In this document: positions 48,010 through 61,057 of the stretch, in pieces
Layout of the letters: every line of letters starts with the position of its first letter
Position numbering within the stretch: position 1 is the stretch's first letter
Position numbers and translations under genes: made by a program
The notes under the pieces: generated by a model
Told to the model about the DNA's origin: nothing
Databases searched by the model: none
Seen by the model: the letters and a program-made list of their open reading frames with translations, nothing else
DNA from: Anser cygnoides
Taxonomy: Eukaryota > Chordata > Aves > Anseriformes > Anatidae
Length of the DNA: 64,000 nucleotides
Direction of reading: 5' to 3'
Assembly: GCF_040182565.1 (NCBI RefSeq)
Contig: NC_089894.1
Coordinates: forward strand, 1,862,501 to 1,926,500

Positions 48010-50545
48010 TCCAGAGAGTGCACTGGCACCACTGGGGATGCACTACAGTGAGTCCAGAGAGTGCACTGGCACCTCTGGGGATGCAGTGCAGTGACTCCAG
48101 AGAGTGCACTGGCACCACGGGGGATGCACTGTATTGAGTCGAGAGAGTGCACTGGCACCACTGGGGATGCAGTGCAGTGAGTCCAGAGAGTGCACTGTAA
48201 CCACTGGGGATGCAGTGCAGTGAGTCCAGAGAGTGCACTGGCACCACTGGGGATGCAGGGCAGTGAGTCCAGAGAGTGCACTGGCACCACTGGGGATGCA
48301 CTGCAGTGACTCTAAAGAGTGCACTTGCACCACTGGAGATGCACTGTAGTGACTCCAGAGAGTGCACTGGCACCACTGGGGATGCACTGCAGTGAGTCCA
48401 GAGAGTGCACTGGCACCACTGGGAATGTATTGCAGTGAGTCCAGAGAGTGCACTGGCACCACTGGGGATGAAGTGCTGTTAGTCCACAGAGTGCACTGGC
48501 CCCATTGGGGATGCAGTGCAGTGAGTCCAGAGAGTGCACTGGCACCACTGGGGATGCACTGCTGTGAGTCCAGAGAGTGCATTGGCACCACTGGGGATGC
48601 ACTGCAGTGAGTGCAGAGAGTGCACTGGCACCCGTGTGGATGCAGTGCAGTGACTCCAAAGAGTGTACTGGCACAACTGGGGATGCACTGCAGTGAGTCC
48701 AGAGAGTGCACTGGCAACACTGGGGATGCAGTGCCGTGAATCCAGAGAGTGCCCTGGCAACACTGGGGATGCACTACAGTGACTCCAGAGAGTGCACTGG
48801 CACCAGTGGGGATGCAGTGCACTGAGTCCAGAGAGTGTACTGGCACCACTGGGGATGCACTGCAGTGAGTCCAGAGAGTGCACTGGCAACACTGGGGATG
48901 CAGTGCCGTGAGTCCAGAGAGTGCCCTGGCAACACTGGGGATGCACTACTGTGACTCCAGAGAGTGCACTGGCACCTCTGGGGATGCACTGCAGTGAGTC
49001 CAGAGAGTGAGATGGCACCAATGGGGATGCAGTGCAGTGAGTCCAGAGAGTGCACTGGCACCACTGGGAATGCACTGGAGTGAGTCCAGGAAGTGCACTG
49101 GCACCACTGGGGTTGCAGTGCATCGAGTCCAGAGAGTACACTGGTACCACTGGGGATGCAGTGCAGTGAGTCCAGAGAGTGCACTGGCACCACTGGGGAT
49201 GCACTGCAGTGAGTCCAGAGAGTGCACTGGCACCACTGGGGATGCAGTGCAGTGACTCCAGAGAGTGCACTGGACCACTGGGGATGCAGTGCAATGAGTC
49301 CAGAGAGTGCACTGGCACCACTGGGGATGCACCCCGGTGAGTCCAGAGAGTGCACTGGCACCACTGGGGATGCAGGGCAGTGAGTCCAGAGACTGCACTG
49401 GCACCACTGGGGATGCAGTGCAGTGAGTCCAGAGAGTGCACTGGCACCACTGGGGATGCACTGCAGTGAGTCCAGAGAGTGCACTGGCACCCTTGGGGAT
49501 GCACTGCAGTGAGTCGAGAGAGTGCACTGGCACCACTGGGGATGCACTGCAGTGAGTCCAGAGAGTGCACTGCCACCTCTGGGGATGCACTGCAGTGAGT
49601 CCAGAGAGTGAGATGGCACCACTGGGGATGCACTGCAGTGAGTCCAGAGAGTGCACTGGCACCACTGGGGATGCACTGCAGTGAGTCCAGAGAGTGCACT
49701 GGCACCACTGGTAATGCAGTGCAGTGAGTCCAGAAAGTGCACGTGCACAACTGGGGATGCACTGCAGTGAGTCCAGAGAGTGCACTGGTACCACTGGGGA
49801 TGCAGTGCAGTGAGTCCAGAGAGTGCACTGGCACCACTGGTGATGCAGTGCAGTGAGTCCAGAGAGTGCACTGTAACCACTGGGGATGCAGTGCAGTGAC
49901 TCCAGAGAGTGCACTGGACCACTGGGGATGCAGTGCAGTGAGTCCAGAGAGTGCACTGGCACCACTGCGGATGCATTGCAGTGAGTCCAGACAGTGCACT
50001 GGCACCACTGGGGATGCAGTGCAGGGAGTCCAGAGAGTGCACTGGCAACACTGGTGATGCAGTGCAGTGAGTCCAGAGAGTGCACTGGCACCACAGGGGA
50101 TGCACTGCAGTGACTCCAGAGAGTGCACTGGACCACTGGGGATGCAGTGCAGTGAGTCCAGAGAGTGCACTGGCACCACTGAGGATGCATTGCAGTGAGT
50201 CCAGACAGTGCACTGGCACCACTGGGGATGCACTGCTGTGAGTCCAGAGAGTGCACTGGCACCACAGGGAATGCACTGGAATGAGTCCAGAGAGTGCGCT
50301 GGCACCGGTCGGGATGCAGTGCATTGAGTCCAGAGAGTGCACTGGTACCACTGGGGATGCAGTGCAGTGAGTCCAGAGAGTGCACTGGCACCACTGGGGA
50401 TGCAGTGCAGTGACTCCAGAGAGTGCACCGGTACCACTGGGGATGCAGTGCAGTGAGTCCAGAGAGTGCACTGCCACCTCTGGGGATGCAGTGCAGTGAG
50501 TCCAGAGAGTGCACTGGCACCACTGGTGATGCAGTGCAGTGAGTC
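48010..50545. repeat. Large tail segment, partner of 53.47-55.95 kb
   Basis: GGCCCCATT 48,498 pairs with 53,955 (5,457 bp) and the GAGATGGCACCAATGG region near 49,007 with 54,464 (5,457). After a one-monomer difference the offset is 5,500 (GTGCACGTGCAC 49,737 with 55,237), then 5,543 near 49,866. It falls to 5,372 near 50,281 after loss of about four monomers in the right copy. The offset is 127 monomers less 4 bases at the start. Confidence 0.7.
49737..49748. other. 12-bp perfect palindrome GTGCACGTGCAC
   Basis: A variant monomer reads AAAGTGCACGTGCACAACTGG, giving a perfect 12-bp palindrome with CACGTG at its centre. The only other copy I found is at 55,237-55,248, exactly 5,500 bp away, as expected from the duplicated segment. 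It arose separately from the CACGTG at 2,498, which has GTGCACGTGG. Confidence 0.85.
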
Positions 50546-50579
50546 CAGAGAGTGCACTGGCACCACTGGGGATGCACTG

Positions 50580-52140
50580 CAGTGACTCCAGAGAGTGCAC
50601 TGGCACCACTGCGGATGCAGTGCAGTGAGTCCAGAGAGTGCACTGCCACCACTGGGGATGCAGTGCAGTCAGTCCAGAGAGTGCACTGGCACCACTGGGG
50701 ATGCAGTGCAGTGAGTCCAGAGAGGGCACTGGCACCACTGGAGATGCACAGCAGTGAGTCCAGAGAGTGCACTGGCACCACTGGGGATGCAGGGCAGTGA
50801 GTCCAGAGAGTGCACTGGAACCACTGGGGATGCACTGCAGTGAGTCCAGAGAGTGCACTGGCACCCTTGGGGATGCACTGCAGTGAGTCGAGAGAGTGCA
50901 CTGGCACCACTGGGGATGCAGTGCAGTGAGTCCAGAGAGTGCACTGGCACCACTGCGGATGCACTGCAGTGAGTCCAGAGAGTGCACTGGCACCACTGTG
51001 GATGCAGTGCCGTGAGTCCAGAGAGCGCACTGGCGCCATTGGAGATGCATTGCAGTGAGTCCAGAGAGTGCACTAACACCACTGGGGATGCAGTGCAGTG
51101 AGTCCAGAGAGTGCACTGGCACCACTGGGGATGCACTGCTGTGAGTCCAGAGAGTGCACTGGCACCACTGGGGATGCAGCGCAGTGACTCCAGAGAGTGC
51201 ACTGGCACCACTGGGGATGCAGTGCAGTGAGTCCAGAGAGTGCACTGGCACCACTGGGGATGCACTGCACTGACTCTAAAGAGTGCACTAGCACCACTGG
51301 AGATGCACTGTAGTGACTCCAGAGAGTGCACTGGCACCACTGGGGATGCAGTGCAGTGAGTCCAGAGAGTGCACTGGCACCACTGGGGATGCAGTGCAGT
51401 GAGTCCAGAGAGTTCACTGGTACCAGTGGGGATACACTGCTGTGAGTCCAGAGAGGGCACTGGCACCACTGGGGATGCACTGCAGTGAGTCCAGAGAGTG
51501 CACTGGCACCACTGGGGATGCAGTCCAGTGAGTCCAGAGAGTGCCCTGGCAACACTGGGGATGCACTACAGTGACTCCAGAGAGTGCACTGGCACCACTG
51601 GGGATGCAGTGCAGTGAGTCCAGAGAGTGCACTGTAACCACTGGGGATGCAGTGCAGTGAGTCCAGAGAGTGCACTGGCACCACTGGGAATGTATTGCAG
51701 TGAGTCCAGAGAGTGCACTGGCACTACTGGGGATGAAGTGCTGTTAGTCCACAGAGTGCACTGGCCCCATTGGGGATGCAGTGCAGTGAGTCCAGAGAGT
51801 GCACTGGCACCACTGGGGATGCACTGCAGTGAGTCCAGAGAGTGCACTGGCACCACTGGGGATGCACTGCTGTGGGTCCAGAGAGTGCATTGGCACCACT
51901 GGGGATGCACTGCAGTGAGTGCAGAGAGTGCACTGGCACCCGTGGGGATGCAGTGCAGTGACTCCAAAGAGTGTACTGGCACAACTGGGGATGCAGTGCA
52001 GTGAGTCCAGAGAGTGCACTGGCAACACTGGGGATGCAGTGCCGTGAATTTAGAGAGTGCCCTGGCAACACTGGGGATGCACTACAGTGACTCCAGAGAG
52101 TGCACTGGCACCTCTGGGGATGTACTGCAGTTAGTCCAGA
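50580..52140. repeat. Dispersed copy of the 27.1-29.0 kb segment
   Basis: The unusual GCAGTCAGTCC monomer near 50,668 pairs with those near 27,109, 36,827 and 44,438. The order of rare monomers after it (GCACAGCAG, GCAGGGCAG, CCCTTGGGG, CTGTGGATGC, GAGCGCACTGGCGCC, the CTCTAAAG doublet, ACTGTAACC, GAATGTATTGC, GGCCCCATT at 51,763) is that of block X. The offset to X changes from 23,559 to 23,172, nine monomers, so this copy is shortened. Confidence 0.7.
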
Positions 52141-53466
52141 GAGTGAGATGGCACCAATGGGGATGCACTGCAGTGAGTCCAGAGAGTGCACTGGCACCAC
52201 TGGAGTTGCAGTGCATCGAGTCCAGAGAGTGCACTGGTACCACTGGGGATGCAGTGCAGTGAGTCCAGAGAGTGCACTGGCACCACTGCGGATGCACTGC
52301 AGTGAGTCCAGAGAGTGCACTGGCACCACTGGGGATGCAGTGCAGTGACTCCAGAGATTGCACTGGCACCACTGGGGATGCACTGCAGTGAGTCCAGAGA
52401 GTGCACTGGACCACTGGGGATGCAGTGCAATGAGTCCAGAGAGTGCACTGGCACCACTGGGGATACACCCCGGTGAGTCCAGAGAGTGCACTGGCACCAC
52501 TGGGGATGCAGGGTTGTGAGTCCAGAGAGTGCACTGGCACCACTGGTGATGCAGTGCAGTGAGTCCAGAGAGTGCACTGGCACCACTGGGGATGCAGTGC
52601 AGTGAGTCCAGAGAGTGCACTGGCACCCTTGGGGATGCACTGCAGTGAGTCGAGAGAGTGCACTGGCACCACTGGGGATGCACTGCAGTGAGTCCAGAGA
52701 GTGCACTGGCACCACTGGTGATGCAGTGCAGTGAGTCCAGACAGTGCACTGGCACCACTGGGGATGCAGTGCAGGGAGTCCAGAGAGTGCACTGGCAACA
52801 CTGGGGATGCACTGCTGTGAGTCCAGAGAGTGCACTGGCACCACTGGGGATGCAGTGCAGTGAGTCCAGAGAGTGCACTGGCACCACTGGGGATGCACTG
52901 CAGTGAGTCCAGAGAGTGCACTGGCAACACTGGGGATGCAGTGCCGTGAGTCCAGAGAGTGCCCTGGCAACACTGGGGATGCACTACTGTGACTCCAGAG
53001 AGTGCACTGGCACCTCTGGGGATGCACTGCAGTGAGTCCAGAGAGTGAGATGGCACCAATGGGGATGCACTGCAGTGAGTCCAGAGAGTGCACTGGCACC
53101 ACTGGGGATGCAGTGCAGTGAGTCCAGAGAGTGCACTGGCACCACAGGGAATGCACTGGAATGAGTCCAGAGAGTGCACTGGCACCGGTCGGGATGCAGT
53201 GCATTGAGTCCAGAGAGTGCACTGGTACCACTGGGGATGCAGTGCAGTGAGTCCAGAGAGTGCACTGGCACCACTGGGGATGCAGTGCAATGAGTCCAGA
53301 GAGTGCACTGGCACCACTGGGGATGCAGTGCAGTGAGTCCAGAGAGTGCACTGGCACCACTGGAGATGCAGTGCAGTGAGTCCAGAGAGTGCACTGGCAC
53401 CACTGGGGATGCACAGCAGTGAGTCCAGAGAGTGCACTGGCACCACTGGGGATGCACTGCTGTGAG

Positions 53467-55950
53467 TCCAGAGAGTGCACTGGCACCACTGGGGATGCAC
53501 TACAGTGAGTCCAGAGAGTGCACTGGCACCTCTGGGGATGCAGTGCAGTGACTCCAGAGAGTGCACTGGCACCACGGGGGATGCACTGTATTGAGTCGAG
53601 AGAGTGCACTGGCACCACTGGGGATGCAGTGCAGTGAGTCCAGAGAGTGCACTGTAACCACTGGGGATGCAGTGCAGTGAGTCCAGAGAGTGCACTGGCA
53701 CCACTGGGGATGCAGGGCAGTGAGTCCAGAGAGTGCACTGGCACCACTGGGGATGCACTGCAGTGACTCTAAAGAGTGCACTAGCACCACTGGAGATGCA
53801 CTGTAGTGACTCCAGAGAGTGCACTGGCACCACTGGGGATGCAGTGCAGTGAGTCCAGAGAGTGCACTGGCACCACTGGGAATGTATTGCAGTGAGTCCA
53901 GAGAGTGCACTGGCACCACTGGGGATGAAGTGCTGTTAGTCCACAGAGTGCACTGGCCCCATTGGGGATGCAGTGCAGTGAGTCCAGAGAGTGCACTGGC
54001 ACCACTGGGGATGCACTGCTGTGAGTCCAGAGAGTGCATTGGCACCACTGGGGATGCACTGCAGTGAGTGCAGAGAGTGCACTGGCACCTGTGTGGATGC
54101 AGTGCAGTGACTCCAAAGAGTGTACTGGCACAACTGGGGATGCACTGCAGTGAGTCCAGAGAGTGCACTGGCAACACTGGGGATGCAGTGCCGTGAATCC
54201 AGAGAGTGCCCTGGCAACACTGGGGATGCACTACAGTGACTCCAGAGAGTGCACTGGCACCATTGGGGATGCACTGCAGTGAGTCCAGAGAGTGTACTGG
54301 CACAACTGGGGATGCACTGCAGTGAGTCCAGAGAGTGCACTGGCAACACTGGGGATGCAGTGCCGTGAGTTCAGAGAGTGCCCTGGCAACACTGGGGATG
54401 CACTACTGTGACTCCAGAGAGTGCACTGGCACCTCTGGGGATGCACTGCAGTGAGTCCAGAGAGTGAGATGGCACCAATGGGGATGCAGTGCAGTGAGTC
54501 CAGAGAGTGCACTGGCACCACTGGGAATGCACTGGAGTGAGTCCAGGAAGTGCACTGGCACCACTGGGGTTGCAGTGCATCGAGTCCAGAGAGTACACTG
54601 GTACCACTGGGGATGCAGTGCAGTGAGTCCAGAGAGTGCACTGGCACCACTGGGGATGCACTGCAGTGAGTCCAGAGAGTGCACTGGCACCACTGGGGAT
54701 GCAGTGCACTGACTCCAGAGAGTGCACTGGCACCACTGGGGATGCACTGCAGTGAGTCCAGAGAGTGCACTGGACCACTGGGGATGCAGTGCAATGAGTC
54801 CAGAGAGTGCACTGGCACCACTGGGGATGCACCCCGGTGAGTCCAGAGAGTGCACTGGCACCACTGGGGATGCAGGGCAGTGAGTCCAGAGACTGCACTG
54901 GCACCACTGGGGATGCAGTGCAGTGAGTCCAGAGAGTGCACTGGCACCACTGGGGATGCACTGCAGTTAGTCCAGAGAGTGCACTGGCACCCTTGGGGAT
55001 GCACTGCAGTGAGTCGAGAGAGTGCACTGGCACCACTGGGGATGCACTGCAGTGAGTCCAGAGAGTGCACTGCCACCTCTGGGGATGCACTGCAGTGAGT
55101 CCAGAGAGTGAGATGGCACCACTGGTGATGCACTGCAGTGAGTCCAGAGAGTGCACTGGCACCACTGGGGATGCACTGCAGTGAGTCCAGAGAGTGCACT
55201 GGCACCACTGGGAATGCAGTGCAGTGAGTCCAGAAAGTGCACGTGCACAACTGGGGATGCACTGCAGTGAGTCCAGAGAGTGCACTGGTACCACTGGGGA
55301 TGCAGTGCAGTGAGTCCAGAGAGTGCACTGGCACCGCTGAGGATGCACTGCAGTGAGTCCAGAGAGTGCACTGGCACCACTGGTGATGCAGTGCAGTGAG
55401 TCCAGAGAGTGCACTGGCACCACTGGGGATGCACTGCAGTGACTCCAGAGAGTGCACTGGACCACTGGGGATGCAGTGCAGTGAGTCCAGAGAGTGCACT
55501 GGCACCACTGCGGATGCATTGCAGTGAGTCCAGACAGTGCACTGGCACCACTGGGGATGCAGTGCAGGGAGTCCAGAGAGTGCACTGGCAACACTGGGGA
55601 TGCACTGCTGTGAGTCCAGAGAGTGCACTGGCACCACAGGGAATGCACTGGAATGAGTCCAGAGAGTGCGCTGGCACCGGTCGGGATGCAGTGCATTGAG
55701 TCCAGAGAGTGCACTGGTACCACTGGGGATGCAGTGCAGTGAGTCCAGAGAGTGCACTGGCACCACTGGGGATGCAGTGCAGTGACTCCAGAGAGTGCAC
55801 CGGTACCACTGGGGATGCAGTGCAGTGAGTCCAGAGAGTGCACTGCCACCTCTGGGGATGCACTGCAGTGAGTCCAGAGAGTGCACTGGCACCACTGGTG
55901 ATGCAGTGCAGTGAGTCCAGAGAGTGCACTGGCACCACTGGGGATGCACT
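53467..55950. repeat. Second copy of the 48.0-50.5 kb tail segment
   Basis: This is the right-hand partner of the 48,010-50,545 segment, sharing GGCCCCATT (53,955), GGGGTTGCAGTGCATCGAG (near 54,565), ACCCCGGTGAG (near 54,829), the palindrome GTGCACGTGCAC (55,237) and GTGCGCTGGCACC (near 55,667). The copies differ by several one-monomer insertions and by scattered base changes. Confidence 0.7.
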
Positions 55951-55989
55951 GCAGTGACTCCAGAGAGTGCACTGGACCACTGGGGATGC

Positions 55990-57623
55990 AGTGCAGTGAG
56001 TCCAGAGAGTGCACTGGCACCACTGCTGATGCAGTGCAGTGAGTCCAGAGAGTGCACTGGCACCACTGGGGATGCACAGCAGTGAGTCCAGAGAGTGCAC
56101 TGGCACCACTGGGGATGCAGGGCAGTGAGTCCAGAGAGTGCACTGGCACCACTGGGGATGCAGTGCAGTGAGTCCAGAGAGTGCACTGGCACCACTGGGG
56201 ATGCACTGCAGTGAGTCCAGAGAGTGCACTGGCACCCTTGTGGATGCACTGCAGTGAGTCGAGAGAGTGCACTGGCACCACTGGGGATGCAGTGCAGTGA
56301 GTCCAGAGAGTGCACTGGCACCACTGGAGATGCAGTGCAGTGAGTCCAGAGAGTGCACTGGCACCACTGGGGATGCACAGCAGTGAGTCCAGAGAGTGCA
56401 CTGGCATCACTGGGGATGCACTGCTGTGAGTCCAGAGAGTGCACTGGCACCACTGGGGATGCACTACAGTGAGTCCAGAGAGTGCACTGGCACCTCTGGG
56501 GATGCAGTGCAGTGACTCCAGAGAGTGCACTGGCACCACGGGGGATGCACTGTATTGAGTCGAGAGAGTGCACTGGCACCACTGGGGATGCAGTGCAGTG
56601 AGTCCAGAGAGTGCACTGTAACCACTGGGGATGCAGTGCAGTGAGTCCAGAGAGTGCACTGGCACCACTGGGGATGCAGGGCAGTGAGTCCAGAGAGTGC
56701 ACTGGCACCACTGGGGATGCACTGCAGTGACTCTAAAGAGTGCACTAGCACCACTGGAGATGCACTGTAGTGACTCCAGAGAGTGCACTGGCACCACTGG
56801 GGATGCAGTGCAGTGAGTCCAGAGAGTGCACTGGCACCACTGGGAATGTATTGCAGTGAGTCCAGAGAGTGCACTGGCACCACTGGGGATGAAGTGCTGT
56901 TAGTCCACAGAGTGCACTGGCCCCATTGGGGATGCAGTGCAGTGAGTCCAGAGAGTGCACTGGCACCACTGTGGATGCACTGCAGTGAGTCCAGAGAGTG
57001 CACTGGCACCACTGGGGATGCACTGCTGTGAGTCCAGAGAGTGCATTGGCACCACTGGGGATGCACTGCAGTGAGTGCAGAGAGTGCACTGGCACCCGTG
57101 TGGATGCAGTGCAGTGACTCCAAAGAGTGTACTGGCACAACTGGGGATGCACTGCAGTGAGTCCAGAGAGTGCACTGGCAACACTGGGGATGCAGTGCCG
57201 TGAATCCAGAGAGTGCCCTGGCAACACTGGGGATGCACTACAGTGACTCCAGAGAGTGCACTGGCACCAGTGGGGATGCAGTGCACTGAGTCCAGAGAGT
57301 GTACTGGCACCACTGGTGATGCACTGCAGTGAGTCCAGAGAGTGCACTGGCAACACTGGGGATGCAGTGCCGTGAGTTCAGAGAGTGCCCTGGCAACACT
57401 GGGGATGCACTACTGTGACTCCAGAGAGTGCACTGGCACCTCTAGGGATGCACTGCAGTGAGTCCAGAGAGTGAGATGGCACCAATGGGGATGCAGTGCA
57501 GTGAGTGCAGAGAGTGCACTGGCACCACTGGGAATGCACTGGAGTGAGTCCAGGAAGTGCACTGGCACCACTGGGGTTGCAGTGCATCGAGTCCAGAGAG
57601 TACACTGGTACCACTGGGGATGC
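55990..57623. repeat. HOR unit of 1,634 bp (38 monomers), copy 1
   Basis: GATGCACAGC at 56,071 pairs with 57,705 and GGCCCCATT at 56,919 with 58,553, both at 1,634 bp. Further right the offset is 1,591 bp (37 monomers) because the second copy lost one monomer near 58,754. The match runs to about 57,655/59,246. Confidence 0.8.
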
Positions 57624-59246
57624 AGTGCAGTGAGTCCAGAGAGTGCACTGGCACCACTGCGGATGCAGTGCAGTGAGTCCAGAGAGTGCACTGGCACCAC
57701 TGGGGATGCACAGCAGTGAGTCCAGAGAGTGCACTGGCACCACTGGGGATGCAGGGCAGTGAGTCCAGAGAGTGCACTGGCACCACTGGGGATGCAGTGC
57801 AGTGAGTCCAGAGAGTGCACTGGCACCACTGGGGATGCACTGCAGTGAGTCCAGAGAGTGCACTGGCACCCTTGTGGATGCACTGCAGTGAGTCGAGAGA
57901 GTGCACTGGCACCACTGGGGATGCAGTGCAGTGAGTCCAGAGAGTGCACTGGCACCACTGGAGATGCAGTGCAGTGAGTCCAGAGAGTGCACTGGCACCA
58001 CTGGGGATGCACAGCAGTGAGTCCAGAGAGTGCACTGGCACCACTGGGGATGCACTGCTGTGAGTCCAGAGAGTGCACTGGCACCACTGGGGATGCACTA
58101 CAGTGAGTCCAGAGAGTGCACTGGCACCTCTGGGGATGCAGTGCAGTGACTCCAGAGAGTGCACTGGCACCACTGGGGATGCACTGTATTGAGTCGAGAG
58201 AGTGCACTGGCACCACTGGGGATGCAGTGCAGTGAGTCCAGAGAGTGCACTGTAACCACTGGGGATGCAGTGCAGTGAGTCCAGAGAGTGCACTGGCACC
58301 ACTGGGGATGCAGGGCAGTGAGTCCAGAGAGTGCACTGGCACCACTGGGGATGCACTGCAGTGACTCTAAAGAGTGCACTAGCACCACTGGAGATGCACT
58401 GTAGTGACTCCAGAGAGTGCACTGGCACCACTGGGGATGCAGTGCAGTGAGTCCAGAGAGTGCACTGGCACCACTGGGAATGTATTGCAGTGAGTCCAGA
58501 GAGTGCACTGGCACCACTGGGGATGAAGTGCTGTTAGTCCAGAGAGTGCACTGGCCCCATTGGGGATGCAGTGCAGTGAGTCCAGAGAGTGCACTGGCAC
58601 CACTGTGGATGCACTGCAGTGAGTCCAGAGAGTGCACTGGCACCACTGGGGATGCACTGCTGTGAGTCCAGAGAGTGCATTGGCACCACTGGGGATGCAC
58701 TGCAGTGAGTGCAGAGAGTGCACTGGCACCCGTGTGGATGCAGTGCAGTGACTCCAAAGAGTGCACTGGCAACACTGGGGATGCAGTGCCGTGAATCCAG
58801 AGAGTGCCCTGGCAACACTGGGGATGCACTACAGTGACTCCAGAGAGTGCACTGGCACCAGTGGGGATGCAGTACACTGAGTCCAGAGAGTGTACTGGCA
58901 CCACTGGGGATGCACTGCAGTGAGTCCAGAGAGTGCACTGGCAACACTGGGGATGCAGTGCCGTGAGTTCAGAGAGTGCCCTGGCAACACTGGGGATGCA
59001 CTACTGTGACTCCAGAGAGTGCACTGGCACCTCTGGGGATGCACTGCAGTGAGTCCAGAGAGTGAGATGGCACCAATGGGGATGCAGTGCAGTGAGTCCA
59101 GAGAGTGCACTGGCACCACTGGGAATGCACTGGAGTGAGTCCAGGAAGTGCACTGGCACCACTGGGGTTGCAGTGCATCGAGTCCAGAGAGTACACTGGT
59201 ACCACTGGGGATGCAGTGCAGTGAGTCCAGAGAGTGCACTGGCACC
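57624..59246. repeat. 1,634-bp HOR unit, copy 2 (one monomer shorter)
   Basis: This is the second copy of the 38-monomer unit, with GATGCACAGC at 57,705, the CTCTAAAG marker near 58,366 and GGCCCCATT at 58,553. In this copy the monomer containing GTGTACTGGCACAACTGG after GACTCCAAAGAG is missing (near 58,754). GTTAGTCC is followed by AGAGAG here, where most copies read ACAGAG. Confidence 0.8.
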
Positions 59247-59810
59247 ACTGGGGATGCACTGCAGTGAGTCCAGAGAGTGCACTGGCACAACTGGGGATGC
59301 AGTGCAGTGACTCCAGAGAGTGCACTGGCACCACTGGGGATGCACTGCAGTGAGTCCAGAGAGTGCACTGGACCACTGGGGATGCAGTGCAATGAGTCCA
59401 GAGAGTGCACTGGCACCACTGGGGATGCACTGCTGTGAGTCCAGAGAGTGCACTGGCACCACTGGGGATGCAGGGCAGTGAGTCCAGAGACTGCACTGGC
59501 ACCACTGGGGATGCACTGCAGTGAGTCCAGAGAGTGCACTGGCACCAGTGGGGATGCAGTGCAGTGAGTCCAGAGAGTGCACTGGCACCACTGGGGATGC
59601 AGTGCAGTGAGTCCAGAGAGTGTACTGGCACCACTGGGGATGCAGTGCAGTGAGTCCAGAGAGTGCACTGGCGCCACTGGAGATGCACTGCAGTGAGTCC
59701 AGAGAGTGCACTAACACCACATGGGAAGCAGTGCAGTGAGTCCAGAGAGTGCACTGGCACCACTGGGGATGCACTGCAGTGAGTCCAGAGAGTGCACAGG
59801 CACCACTGGG

Positions 59811-61057
59811 GATTCAGTGCAGTGAGTCCAGAGAGTGCACTGGCACCACTGGGGATGCATTGCCTTGAGTCCAGAGAGTGCCCTGGCAACACTGGGTATG
59901 CACTACAGTGACTCCAGAGAGTGCACTGGCACCAGTGGGGATGCACTGCAGTGAGTCCAGAGAGTGCAGTGGCACCACTGGGGATGCAGTGCAGTGAGTC
60001 CAGAGAGTGCACTGGCACCACTGGGAATGCACTGCAGTGAGTCCAGAGGGTGCACTGGCACCGCTGGGGATGCACTGCAGTGAGTCCAGAGAGTGCACTG
60101 GCACCACTGAAGATGCAGTGCAGTGACTCCAGAGAGTGCACTGGCACCACTGGGGATGCAGTGCAGTGAGTCCAGAGAGTGCACTGGCAACACTGGGGAT
60201 GCAGTGCAGTGAGTCCAGAGAGTGCACTGGCACCACTGGGGATGCACTGCAGTGAGTCCAGAGAGTGCACTGGCACCACTGGGGATGCAGCGCAGTGAGT
60301 CCTGAGAGTGCACTGGCACCACTGGGGATGCAGTGCAGTGAGTCCAGAGAGTGCACTGGCAGCACTGGGGATGCACTGCAGTGACTCTAAAGAGTGCACT
60401 AGCACCACTGGAGATGCACTGTAGTGACTCCAGAGAGTGCACTGGCACCTCTGGGGATGCACTGCAGTGAGTCCAGAGAGTGCACTGGCACCACTGGGGA
60501 TGCGCTGCAGTGAGTCCAGAGAGTGCACTGGCACCACGGGTGATGCACAGCAATGAGTCCAGAGAGTGCACTGGCGCCACTGGGGACGCAGTGCAGTGAG
60601 TCCAGAGAGTGCACTGGCACCACTGGGGATGCACTGCAGTGAGTCCAGAGAGTGCACTGGCGCCACTGGAGATGCACTGCAGTGACTCCAGAGAGTGCAC
60701 TAACACCACTGGGGATGCAGTGCAGTGAGTCCAGAGAGTGCACTGGCACCACTGGGGATACACTGCAGTGAGTCCAGAGAGTGCACAGGCACCACTGGGG
60801 ATGCAGTGCAGTGAGTGCAGAGAGTGCACTGGCACCAGTGGCGATGCACTGCAGTGACTCCAGAGAGAGAGCTGGCACCACTGGGGATGCAGTGCAGTGA
60901 GTCCAGAGAGTGCACTGGCACCAGTCGGGATGCAGTGCAGTGAGTCCAGAGAGTGCACTAACACCACTGGGGATGCAGTGCAGTGAGTCCAGAGAGTGCA
61001 CTGGCACCACTGGGGATGCACTGCAGTGAGTCCAGAGAGTGCACAGCCACCACTGGG
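59811..61057. repeat. Head segment, 1,247-bp HOR (29 monomers), copy 1
   Basis: GATTCA at 59,811 pairs with 61,058 and CTGAAGATGC at 60,109 with 61,356, both 1,247 bp = 29 x 43. The offset rises to 1,290 at the CTCTAAAG doublet (60,387 with about 61,677) and 1,376 at the GCGCCACTGG monomer (60,660 with 62,036). The segment matches the head of X from 24,475 (offset 35,336, later 35,422). Confidence 0.75.

Larger units (their letters stand above)
43352..59810. repeat. Superblock Z, head followed by an expanded tail
   Basis: From 43,352 to about 46,140 this matches block Y from 35,741 at a constant 7,611 bp (for example GGCCCCATT 45,791 with 38,180). After that it is a patchwork of tail-type segments: GGCCCCATT recurs at 48,498, 51,763, 53,955, 56,919 and 58,553. 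Segments with the GTAATGCAG, CCGGTCGGGATG and ACCCCGGTGAG variants recur in changing order. It ends at 59,810, just before the next head marker, with the same CACTAACACC-type monomers that precede the head marker elsewhere. Its length (16,459 bp) against 7.6 and 11.3 kb shows strong local amplification. No gene is present. Confidence 0.7.
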
